From positions 5,957-69,956 of the forward strand of contig JBLILH010000016.1 of the NCBI GenBank assembly GCA_047636495.1: a stretch of 64,000 nucleotides of DNA, given 5' to 3'. Below, piece by piece: positions 1-7,365 of this stretch; position 1 is the first letter of the stretch; each line of letters opens with the position of its first letter. The stretch comes from Endobugula sp047636495. Lineage in GTDB: Bacteria; Pseudomonadota; Gammaproteobacteria; Pseudomonadales; Cellvibrionaceae. The translations under genes and the position numbers were made by a program. Under the pieces are notes generated by a model. It saw nothing but the letters and a program-made list of their open reading frames with translations. It did no database searches and was not told where the DNA came from.

Positions 1-421
1 TAAAGGCAGCAAACACATCATTATGGCGAGCGGTATAAGCTACTGGCGCTATATCCGCCACAACCAGCCGATCGACTTTCTCTGGGTAGCGTAAAGCGAT
101 TTCCATACCCACCTTGCCGCCCAGTGAGTGACCTAAGACATGGGCTTTTTCAATACCCTGTTCAGACATCCACGCCACAACTGACTCGGCAAGCAAGGCC
201 AAACTCGTGGTTTGAGTATGCGCTGAACGCCCATGATTAGGCAAGTCTATGGAATACACACAATAGGTGTCGGATAGCCTGCGCGCAATCAACCCCAAAT
301 TATCTAGCGAACCAAACAGCCCATGAATAACGAGTAATGGCGGTGCTGCTGTGTTGCCTAACTGACGGGAGTATATTGCTGGGGCAGAAGAAGAAGTGGG
401 GTCGCTATAAGTAGACGACAT
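1..421 (-). CDS. ybfF: Alpha/beta-hydrolase esterase, YbfF type (3' part outside window)
   Basis: The first ~140 codons of an alpha/beta-hydrolase run off the left edge of the window. The stretch VIHGLFGSLDN is the oxyanion-hole strand and loop (HGLFGS), and GHSLGGK is the nucleophile elbow with the catalytic Ser. The order of these motifs and the IAPVAYTARH segment after the elbow match the E. coli acyl-CoA esterase YbfF closely. The acid and His of the triad lie beyond the edge. The start ATG overlaps the stop of the DUF1820 gene by one base (TAATG), so the two are translationally coupled. The role is hydrolysis of short acyl esters or thioesters in the cytoplasm; the physiological substrate cannot be told from sequence. 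Confidence 0.85.
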   Translation of the reverse strand, partial: MSSTYSDPTSSSAPAIYSRQLGNTAAPPLLVIHGLFGSLDNLGLIARRLSDTYCVYSIDLPNHGRSAHTQTTSLALLAESVVAWMSEQGIEKAHVLGHSLGGKVGMEIALRYPEKVDRLVVADIAPVAYTARHNDVFAAF

Positions 422-771
422 TACGCATCACTATTCGTCGGTTTGCCTGTGCGATGCTCACGAGTGGGAAACTGCGAAACATTTCCCGCGCCTTTAATAT
501 CTGACACCTTCACCGGCCCTTCTTTTTCCACTTCATCGATGCGGATAATCGACTGCATAGGAATATATGAACGCTTCACACCACTAAACTCACCTTTTAA
601 CTTTTCCTCACTCGGGTCAACAATGACCTGCGTACGCTCACCAAACAACAACTCTTCTAATTCAATAAAACCGAACATATCACTTTGGTAAATATACCGA
701 GTATAAATTTCAAAGACCTCGCCTTCGTTGTAGAAAATTACCTTAAAGATAGATGTGGTAGGTTCAGACAT
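421..771 (-). CDS. DUF1820 family protein
   Basis: A 116-residue cytoplasmic protein with the DUF1820 pattern: an N-terminal beta-rich part (FKVIFYNEGEVFEIYTR), then LEELLFGERT, VDPSEEKLK, and RSYIPMQSIIRIDEVEKEG. No signal peptide or membrane segment is seen. The family is conserved in Gammaproteobacteria and has no assigned biochemical function as far as I know. It is the upstream partner of the ybfF-like esterase, with a TAATG stop/start overlap, so the pair is an operon. The 240 bp upstream contains no other gene before the tRNA. Confidence 0.85.
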   Translation of the reverse strand: MSEPTTSIFKVIFYNEGEVFEIYTRYIYQSDMFGFIELEELLFGERTQVIVDPSEEKLKGEFSGVKRSYIPMQSIIRIDEVEKEGPVKVSDIKGAGNVSQFPTREHRTGKPTNSDA

Positions 772-1020
772 AATACTTCTCTATATGGCGTGGCTAACGA
801 TGATATCACTACGGATGATTTATTAAGATCAAGGCTTTGTAAGTGGTGCCTGTAATGGTAAATTACAAGTGAGAAGAGCGTATTGACAAATAACGACAAT
901 GATTAAATAAGCACATAAAAAAAGATATCGACGATTAGCTATTGATCTTACTAGCAACATTGAGGTTAAATAGCCGCCTTCGCGTATATTGTTGACAATC
1001 CACAACGCAGACAACCATAT

Positions 1021-1097
1021 GCATCCGTAGCTCAGCTGGATAGAGTAGGTGGCTTCGAACCACTTGGTCGGGGGTTCGAATCCCTCCGGGTGCACCA
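1021..1097 (+). tRNA. tRNA-Arg (anticodon TCG)
   Basis: A 77-nt cloverleaf with CCA encoded. The acceptor arm is GCATCCG pairing with CGGGTGC, the D arm is GCTC/GAGT, and the anticodon stem is GGTGG/CCACT around the loop CTTCGAA, which gives anticodon TCG (reads CGA and probably CGG). The T arm is GGGGG-TTCGAAT-CCCTC. It ends in ACCA and is followed at once by a strong hairpin. Confidence 0.95.
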
Positions 1098-1140
1098 TAT
1101 TAAAAAGCCTCGTTCATCGAACGGGGCTTTTTAATATGGT
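1094..1140 (+). terminator. Rho-independent terminator of the tRNA gene, stem reaching into the CCA end
   Basis: A 22-bp stem with a 3-nt loop (ATC) and only one G:U wobble. The stem core is AAAAAGCC...GGCTTTTT, with the T-tract inside the descending arm. The outer stem extends through ATATT/AATAT to ACCA/TGGT, so the left arm begins with the last four bases of the tRNA (ACCA). Because of its symmetry it would also terminate transcription from the opposite side. Confidence 0.85.
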
Positions 1141-1451
1141 TAATTCGGTGGACATGATTTAACCCCCCCTGTTCGACAATATGGCCGAGAGCAACATTGC
1201 ATAAGCGCATGAATGCGCTGAATAAGCCCTCTGGGTGTTTTACATTAGCGCTTTTGCCTGATTTTATGAACGCCCTATTCCTACTCCTACCCCTACCCCT
1301 ACCCCTACCCAGACAAAAGGGAATGACCTTGTTGGCCATAAAATGTCTGGCCACTAGTTTGGGCGATCACAATGGCGACGACTCAACTGCGAATACTATG
1401 GCCAGTTGTAAACACTCACAGGGGAACACTCACCCCTGACTACTCACCCCT
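1141..1451. other. Intergenic stretch with no supported gene
   Basis: Open frames on both strands cover this stretch but show no recognisable motif, no ribosome-binding site and a low-complexity translation. The only structure is the short C-rich tandem repeat at 1281-1310. It probably is eroded DNA belonging to the neighbouring dead methyltransferase. Confidence 0.5.
1281..1310 (-). repeat. G-rich tandem hexamer repeat (minus strand)
   Basis: Four to five units of CCCTAC/CTACTC on the plus strand, which is GTAGGG on the minus strand. Four runs of three or more G with 2-3 nt spacers give G-quadruplex potential on the minus strand. It is not inside a believable gene. Confidence 0.6.
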
Positions 1452-1786
1452 GACTATGATTCACTCGCTGCCGAGCGAGACCCATTATTACTGGAAAAAG
1501 GCCATGGCTATTCACGAATATTTGACGTGGACCAAATATATTTAATACCGACATGTGCGTATGCAAACCCGTGCAATACTTCGACGGCAAACACCCCTGC
1601 GAAAATCCACAATAATTAATGCCGCATAGCATTAAGACTGGCAGCCGTGAAGGTGATTTAGTGCTGGACCCGTTTGTAGTTGGTGGGACACCTGTTACGG
1701 CTAAGCCGTTGGGCAGGCGATTTATTGGGTGTGAGTTGGATGATGGGGATTTTGTTGGGACTAGGGAGAGGGTTACTAGCGTTTGA
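1452..1786 (+). pseudogene. Remnant of an adenine-specific DNA methyltransferase (C-terminal half)
   Basis: The frame starting at 1452 reads a segment ending GHGYSRIFDVDQ. A frame shift near 1535 then leads to a second segment containing KPVQYFDGKHPCENPQ, an in-frame TAA, and then SREGDLVLDPFVVGGTPVTA and LGRRFIGCELDD. HPCEKP followed by DPFxGSGTT and GRRFIGxE is the characteristic order at the C-terminus of beta-class N6-adenine methylases. Here the SAM-binding motif is degraded (FVVGGTP instead of FMGSGTT). A frameshift, a stop codon and the missing N-terminus make it clearly non-functional. It lies about 350 bp past the tRNA-Arg gene, which would suit a decayed integrated element, but no integrase or att repeat was seen. 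Confidence 0.75.
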
Positions 1787-2011
1787 GTTTTTTGGGCATT
1801 GCCCACCTAAAAACTGTTTGCTCCCGTATGCTGGCTAAACCCACAGACAACACCACCGACTTTTATACCTTACAGCAATAATATTTATGGGCTGCTTTCG
1901 GCCAAAATCGGACGCTCAGGAGCGAAAGGCAAGACTTAGGTCGCTTTCTACAAATATGATGGTATAAACCTATGGTGCGCTTGATACAAAGGGCTTGTTT
2001 TCTCTGCGCGT

Positions 2012-2770
2012 CTAATGAATTAAGTGTCCCATACCACCTCCTCCCAAAGGTGGTGGCGGAGGACCAGGAGGATGTTGATAGTTTCTGAAGCGGTCGTTCC
2101 CAGAATGACAATTAGAAGATAATTCATGCTCACTTGGTAAATTCATCATATCTTGGTGTAAGTTATCAAGCCAGCTTGAAGATCCAAATAATGCTTCAGC
2201 GAGCATCTGATCCGCTGGACTTCTGGTAAAGCTAACTGATACAGTCGCATGAATGTTCGATATATCACATGAAGACACATCTACCCGAGAAACTCGGTTG
2301 TATAAAAATTCAGAGGCCATTCTAGCTGTCCATGTTCGAGTTGCTGCTATTGTATTTGTTAGTCCCTGCGTTAATTTAGCATTTATAAAGGATTGAAAAT
2401 TTGAGTCCATCCCAGGGAGGTTCATCCATTGGCCTTCAACAGAATGGACATTTAGCGGGTCAAAATTGAACATGATATTTCGAAAAATATGTCTTCCTGA
2501 TTTATCCGCTTCTCGAACAACCGTGAACCTTAAGGCCCCATATTCATTAAGACTCCCTCCGCTCCATTCCGAATAACTGTGAGTATTAGGTGGACTACTA
2601 GACGGGTTGTTTGCTGCATCCAGATCCTCCATAATATCATCACCAAAGATTTCGAAATCATCAAGACCTGATATTTCGTTAGGTTTTTCAAGGTTAGGAT
2701 CATCTCCAGCAGTGACAGATAAGGGAAGTACCAACAGATAAAATAGTAAAATAAATAATTTCTTTGTCAT
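2012..2770 (-). CDS. Exported protein of unknown function with proline/glycine-rich tail
   Basis: 252 residues. The start at 2770 has AAAGGGG eight bases upstream. Residues 1-21 form a classical signal peptide (KK, then an LFILLFYLLVLPLSV core, then AGD). An acidic linker of about 50 residues follows (EISGLDDFEIFGDDIMEDLD), then a mixed alpha/beta region of about 150 residues with two Cys (SSCDIS and SSNCHSG), and a C-terminal HPPGPPPPPLGGGGMGH tail. I recognise no family. It stands alone between the methyltransferase remnant and a long non-coding stretch. The signal peptide and ribosome-binding site argue for a real gene; location should be periplasmic or extracellular. Confidence 0.65.
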   Translation of the reverse strand: MTKKLFILLFYLLVLPLSVTAGDDPNLEKPNEISGLDDFEIFGDDIMEDLDAANNPSSSPPNTHSYSEWSGGSLNEYGALRFTVVREADKSGRHIFRNIMFNFDPLNVHSVEGQWMNLPGMDSNFQSFINAKLTQGLTNTIAATRTWTARMASEFLYNRVSRVDVSSCDISNIHATVSVSFTRSPADQMLAEALFGSSSWLDNLHQDMMNLPSEHELSSNCHSGNDRFRNYQHPPGPPPPPLGGGGMGHLIH

Positions 2771-3298
2771 GACTCTACCCCTTTATGAAAACCATGTGGA
2801 TTATATTCACGTGTGCAACAGTTGGATTAACTCCTAACGCCAACATCAGCGGATAATATTGTAGAGCATAGCGGCTTCATCCAACAGATAATTAGATGTA
2901 ACCCATAGTAAAGCAGCTTAGACAGATTCCATATAAATCTTTTCTTCGATGTCCGCTTTGAGTCAAAAGCAGACGTTAATTTCAATAATAACAGCTGAGT
3001 GCCTGCCCTCGCAAATGTCGTTTGCTATCGGCCAGAAGCGGACGCTTAGTATTATTAATTCTGCGCTTTGTGAAAAACTTGAAATACAGCGTAAATTTTA
3101 TGACCGCAATTCCTCGGTGTTTTTCAAGTTAGTTGGCTTAGAAATCTCTAGTGTCTACAAATTGAAAAGCAGTGTCACTCATTCTAATCATTCCTTGAAG
3201 TGGAACGCTGTAGTCATTTTTAATTCACTCGACAAACTCTCGACCGCCAACGTCATTTATCAGAATCCCCTTAAACCTAATTGAATGATAATTTTCAA
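2771..3298. other. Non-coding stretch with short GCGGACGTT-type repeat words
   Basis: No convincing gene. The segment 2950-3060 carries the words TCCGCTTTGAGTCAAAAGC and GGCCAGAAGCGGACG, and a related word (GGCCAAAATCGGACG) occurs at 1899-1925. These pair into imperfect hairpins and look like fragments of an interspersed palindromic repeat. The 111-residue open frame at 2949-3284 is built on these words and lacks a ribosome-binding site, so I do not call it. Confidence 0.5.
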
Positions 3299-3554
3299 GG
3301 ACACCCACTCGATATTGTTAATTATCTAACTTTATAAGTGCATGCGCCTATTTGCTCGCCACGATTCTTTACGATAAGGGGAGGTGTTTTTCATGATATT
3401 GGAAGGCAAAGGTTCTTATTATTTTTATCACCTGCCAAGTCATTTTAAGTTCAGAGCCCTTGAACCCAGAATATCTTCTGGGAGCAGGCCAGCCAATGTA
3501 AGCAATCACCAACCTTATGGTGGACTAATTATGAGCATTGTTAAGTGGGTGTCC
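3299..3554. mobile_element. MITE-A copy 1 (256 bp, no transposase)
   Basis: First of three copies (others at 6324-6579 and 15329-15588). The ends are inverted: GGACACCCACT on the left and AAGTGGGTGTCC on the right. The interior is conserved (GCTCGCCACGATTCTTTACG, CAAGTCATTT, GTAAGCAATCACCAACC). It is preceded by ATTTTCAA, as are the other copies. The open frame inside is an artefact of the element. The source transposase is not in the window. Confidence 0.8.
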
Positions 3555-3901
3555 CCATCTAAAAGTGCCCATCTAAAAGTGTGCGACTGTCGCCTTAGCG
3601 AATAAAACCGTGCGCACTGCTTATCCCATGCTCACACAAGGGACAGAATACAAAGCGGAGATACTTACCACTTAATACCACTTACCACTTACCACTTAAT
3701 AATATGTTCCAACAATAAAAATGCATAAACGAAGATGAAAATCAGCGGGTTAATTCAGTCATCAACATAGAGCCTAGAGCTCGCAAGGTAGATTGGGCAA
3801 TCCGTCCGAGTAGATATCATAGGGGCAGAGTTAGTCACTCTATATAAAGGTCGTACATAAGTACGCATTTATTCTTTATTTGAGCTGATTTATTGTTGAC
3901 A
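3555..3901. other. Non-coding stretch between two MITEs
   Basis: Contains a short direct repeat of CATCTAAAAGTG just after MITE-A and four tandem TACCACTTA-like units at about 3664-3700. No gene or RNA structure is supported. Confidence 0.5.
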
Positions 3902-4068
3902 CTAGGAGCCTGTCGGACTTAGTGGATCGTAGCGAGGCAGTGAGAAATTGAGGGCATTTTTTCGATCATTTGAGGCGAATAGTGAGCCTATTTAACGAAA
4001 ATGATCGGAAAAATACAGCAATTTCCCGCTGCCGCAGTAGATTCCTCCTAAGTCCGACAGGCTCCTAG
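3902..4068. mobile_element. MITE-B copy 1 (167 bp)
   Basis: Perfect 21-bp terminal inverted repeats starting CTAGGAGCCTGTCGG and ending CCGACAGGCTCCTAG. CTAG forms the outermost 4 bp at both ends and may be the target duplication. A second copy of exactly the same length lies at 53283-53449 with about 90% of positions shared by eye. There is no coding capacity. Confidence 0.85.
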
Positions 4069-4194
4069 GGGAGTCCACATAAGTTGACGTCTGATAGCTC
4101 ATTTTCAAGTTGTTTAATCGATGTTTTACACTCGGTGTTTTGGTGTTCGCATTCGGCTAGATTAGTGTCTAAATAATGATATGATTTTTACTGT

Positions 4195-5628
4195 TCATGA
4201 TGAGTGGATAGCGTAATTAACTTTCCTTCTTTTTGACAAATATAGTGCTTTATCAGCACATGAGTATAGTCCGTTAGCGTTAATGGCATGTTCAGGGAAA
4301 AGACTAACTCCAATGTTCATCTTGACGTTTACTTGAACCCCCTCAAAGCATATCGGTTCATCACAGGAGGTAAGAATTCGTCCAACTACATCATGTAAGC
4401 ACTCATCTTCTTGGTGACGCAAGATGATTATAAACTCATCGCCGCCGATCCTTGCAATGATGTCTGTATCACGCAGTTTTTGCTTGATTCTACTTCCTAT
4501 GACGATAAGTACTTCATCACCGACTCTATGTCCATAGTTATCATTGACTGCTTTGAAATCAGTAAGATCCACAGCTAAATAAGCAAACTTTGTTTTTTGT
4601 TGGGTGGAATCTTCGATAAAAAACGCTAATCTGTCATCGAAAAGTTTTCGGTTGGGTAGTTGCGTTAATGGATCATGCAATGCGATATGTTCGAGTTGCT
4701 GGTAAGCATCAACAACAGGCTTTGATATTCTTCGGCTCAATATGATAACTGAAAGTATTGAAAATATTATCGAGAATAGTATTAACACATATATCCCAAA
4801 CTTCAATTTATGGGTATTCGCTAAGATTTCATCTTTCGGTTGTTGCACAAACAAAAGCCAGTTAAATCCTAGCCGGATTTTTATGGCCATATAGTCAATT
4901 CCATTATTTGTATACTCGAACACTTTGTCATTTGACAATGCTGATACTGCAGGGTGTCTTTCCATATTTTTAAGTTCTTTCCCAATTTTAATCGTATTGT
5001 CGCCGCTAGCAATTAGCTTTTTGTCATCATCTATCAGAAATGCATAGCCCGCTTCCCCGAGCTTCAAACTGGTAATTTTTAAAGAAATATCATTCAAGGT
5101 GGCGCATTGGGTGAGTGCGCCTTGGAAGGTGTTTTCGTGCTGGATCGGCACGGCAAAGCAGAGAATAGGTTTTTTTTGAGTTTCCCCAATGACCACCTCC
5201 TGCCCTAACTCAGCGCCGTTCTTCACTTGCCGAAAATACTGACGGCTTGAGTAGTTTTTTAATGTTTTATTGTCACTGCGGGCCAAAGCAACGCCGTCTG
5301 ATCCATCAACGCGTGCGACTATAATAATATTATTGGTTTCGACAATGGCATCCAAAATCCTCTTTGTTTCTGTAACGTCTAATGATTGTATTGTTTTTAT
5401 CTTTGATAATGTCTTCGATACAGTAGCTTTTTTGTTTATCCATAAATTTATTTCTTGCTCAATTTTTTGGCTTTCAATCAAAAGTAATTTTTCAGCATTC
5501 GCAATGCTTTCGCTCCTACTAATATTATAGGTATAAAGTATTAGTAAAAATGGAATGACCTGTACCATCACTAAAGCACAGAGTACTCTCATAAATATTT
5601 CTGATGAGACTTGATTATATTTTTTCAT
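4195..5628 (-). CDS. Membrane-bound diguanylate cyclase with periplasmic Cache sensor
   Basis: 477 residues. A first transmembrane helix lies at about 14-33 and a second at about 275-297. Between them is a periplasmic double-Cache-type region (SRQYFRQV, GYAFLIDDDKKLIASG). Residues about 318-475 are a GGDEF domain: DPLTQLPNRKLF at its start and an intact active-site loop RIGGDEFIII. RDTD sits five residues before GGDEF, so the product-inhibition I-site is kept. It should make c-di-GMP from two GTP in response to a small periplasmic ligand. There is no PAS or EAL domain. It is monocistronic, with MITE-B 127 bp beyond its stop. Confidence 0.9.
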   Translation of the reverse strand: MKKYNQVSSEIFMRVLCALVMVQVIPFLLILYTYNISRSESIANAEKLLLIESQKIEQEINLWINKKATVSKTLSKIKTIQSLDVTETKRILDAIVETNNIIIVARVDGSDGVALARSDNKTLKNYSSRQYFRQVKNGAELGQEVVIGETQKKPILCFAVPIQHENTFQGALTQCATLNDISLKITSLKLGEAGYAFLIDDDKKLIASGDNTIKIGKELKNMERHPAVSALSNDKVFEYTNNGIDYMAIKIRLGFNWLLFVQQPKDEILANTHKLKFGIYVLILFSIIFSILSVIILSRRISKPVVDAYQQLEHIALHDPLTQLPNRKLFDDRLAFFIEDSTQQKTKFAYLAVDLTDFKAVNDNYGHRVGDEVLIVIGSRIKQKLRDTDIIARIGGDEFIIILRHQEDECLHDVVGRILTSCDEPICFEGVQVNVKMNIGVSLFPEHAINANGLYSCADKALYLSKRRKVNYAIHSS

Positions 5629-5954
5629 TAACGGATCAGTTTTTTATGGTTTCTTATTACACACTTAAATATAGACGATACTTTAAGATAATGCTAAAAA
5701 AGGAGTGCTCAAGGTTGACATTGAGACCGGCTAATAACAACCTATATTTATATTCGTCCTTTAGATATTTATTTTTCTGCACCTAGTGATGATAAAGGAT
5801 GAGCGCTGCTATGAAAAAAATACAATCCAGAAAACCTTCGGGAGATTGGCAGCAGAAAAAATGATGAGTTTGGTTGAGGGGTATTGCGGTCATTCCCTCG
5901 AAAAGTGCTCTAACTCGCTGAAAGCCTTGAGCCACATGGGCTCCGTCGATTTTT
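5629..5954. other. Upstream region of the diguanylate cyclase and eroded DNA
   Basis: The first 150 bp are AT-rich and presumably hold the promoter of the minus-strand cyclase gene. The rest carries short overlapping frames on both strands with no recognised motif. No RNA gene seen. Confidence 0.4.
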
Positions 5955-6321
5955 CTACCCAGCACCCAGCTTATCGAATACGCGATTTTTAACCTCTAAC
6001 TCTGTCTTAAGCGCACATATTTCGAGCCTTTGCTCTTACGCCCTATCTTACCAAGCCTTTGCTCTTGCGCCCTATCTTACCAAGCCTTTAACTGATCTCG
6101 CAGCGCCGCCATTTCTTCAGAGGGTACGTTGCTATTTGCGGTCTCAATCTCCAGACCTCTACATTTGATTTTATAGTCGTTGTCATTTTTACGCACAGCC
6201 ATCTCAAGGTTCGTAATTTTACTTTCTCGCCCAAACACGTGCTTGCGTGACTCACTAACTTGCGCATCGAGGCGAGCATTATCTTGATTCAACTGGGCAA
6301 TTTTGTTCGGCCGTAATTTTC
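5955..6321 (-). pseudogene. Coiled-coil protein fragment, 5' end cut by MITE-A
   Basis: The minus-strand frame begins directly at MITE-A copy 2 and reads IAQLNQDNARLDAQVSESRK, then EMAALRDQLKAW, a TAA, and DRAQEQRL. A separate in-frame tail reads EQRLEICALKTELEVKNRVF and ends in a stop at 5955-5957. The heptad pattern and the charged composition indicate a coiled coil. A 28-bp tandem duplication (copies around 6040-6095, word AAGGCTTGGTAAGATAGGG) lies at the break between the two parts. The family is not recognisable; a KfrA-like or transposase-associated helical protein is possible. The gene looks truncated by the MITE at its 5' end and broken by the duplication. Confidence 0.5.
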
Positions 6322-6323
6322 AA

Positions 6324-6579
6324 GGGCACCCACTCGATATTGTTAATTACCTACCTTGATAAGTGCATGCCCCTATCTACTCGCCACGATTCTTTACGAT
6401 AAGGGGCGGTGTTTTTTATGATATTGGACGGCAAAGGTTCTTATAACTTTTACCATCTGCCAAGTCATTTCAATCTCAGTGCCCTTGAACTCAGAATATC
6501 TTCTGGGAGCAGGACAGCCAATGTAAGCAATCACCAACCTTATGGTGCCCTAATTACAAGCATTATTAAGTGGGTGTCC
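6324..6579. mobile_element. MITE-A copy 2 (256 bp)
   Basis: Same length, inverted ends (GGGCACCCACT / AAGTGGGTGTCC) and interior as the copy at 3299. The right flank has a 13-bp tandem duplication, ACCTAATATTACC-like, at 6580-6605. The left end interrupts the coiled-coil pseudogene. Confidence 0.8.
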
Positions 6580-6688
6580 CACCTAATATTACCACCTAAT
6601 ATTACTGCCGGCACGAAACTCTATCTGGAGTTTGGGGATAGTGACTGATCTGAATTGATTGCACAGCGTGTATATTATCAATAACCGC

Positions 6689-6719
6689 TTGCATATGGAG
6701 TGGACTCCAGGTGTTTAAT
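6689..6719 (+). promoter_or_regulatory. MerR-family type promoter of the copper operon
   Basis: TTGCAT (6689-6694, -35) and TTTAAT (6714-6719, -10) are separated by exactly 19 bp, the over-long spacer typical of promoters activated by MerR-family metal regulators. Centred in the spacer is a perfect dyad, TGGAGT-GG-ACTCCA (6696-6709), which agrees with the known GGAGTnnACTCC operator core of this family. Predicted transcription start is about 6726. No MerR-family gene is present in the window, so the regulator (CueR-like or other) must be encoded elsewhere. Confidence 0.7.
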
Positions 6720-6789
6720 GCATCTAAAGACATTATTTATGAACACTGTTCATGGTTGCCATCCGCATTCTCAGAGTGAACCTAGTTTA

Positions 6790-7188
6790 ATGTGCAAAAC
6801 AGGCTTTAAAAAAATCGCTATGCTGCTTTTATGGTGGCTGACTAGCCAGCATGCTTCTGCATTGATGCCTCTTGTTATCAATGGAGGTGATTGTCATCCA
6901 TTAGGTCAAGTGGAATGCAATTCTGAGGCGATTCATAAAAAGCATGCCCATCATCCTTTTATGTCCGTGGATGATAAGTCAGCGCTCACTGTAAAGGGTG
7001 AACAGACAAGCAATCATGCCGCAATGATCGATTGTGAACACTGTGCTTCCGTTTGCCAATCTATCGTAATATTAACGCTAAAGTTACCTATAGTCGCGTT
7101 AGCGAATAGCTTCTCTCAAGCTTATTTAATCCATTCAATCCTTCAACCCCCCATCTTTTCGTTATACCGCCCTCCGATATTTGCTTAA
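6790..7188 (+). CDS. Small exported Cys/His-rich protein, first gene of the copper operon (DUF2946-like)
   Basis: About 132 residues from the chosen start. Upstream in-frame codons (GTG 6700, ATG 6718) overlap or precede the predicted -10 box, so they cannot be used from that promoter. ATG 6739 is possible, but ATG 6790 gives a clean signal peptide (CKTGFKKIAMLLLWWLTSQHASA). The mature part is rich in His and Cys (GDCHPLG, KKHAHHPF, IDCEHCASVC) and has a hydrophobic helix near the C-terminus that ends in YRPPIFA. This resembles the small DUF2946-type proteins often found before CusC/TolC-type genes. A role in periplasmic copper binding is an inference from position and composition. Confidence 0.6.
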   Translation: MCKTGFKKIAMLLLWWLTSQHASALMPLVINGGDCHPLGQVECNSEAIHKKHAHHPFMSVDDKSALTVKGEQTSNHAAMIDCEHCASVCQSIVILTLKLPIVALANSFSQAYLIHSILQPPIFSLYRPPIFA

Positions 7189-7365
7189 TTTATAGGCTTA
7201 GTCCGTCTGCTATTTGTGTGGAAAATATTACCTTGGTAACGATCTGTCGTCGTAATTATGCAAATGTCATTATGCCGTCGTCAGTCTAAGGCTAGAACTA
7301 TAAACCTATAAACCTATAAATGTGATGCCTACGGCTGTGCTCATCTGTAATCCAGCCTTGCCCCG

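Noticed and set aside
2949..3284. 111-residue plus-strand frame
   Set aside because: It is built on interspersed GCGGACG palindrome words, has no ribosome-binding site and no protein-like pattern.
3384..3605. 73-residue open frame (and its relative at 6409-6648)
   Set aside because: Both lie inside MITE-A copies and exist only because the element is conserved in DNA; copy 3 has the frame broken.
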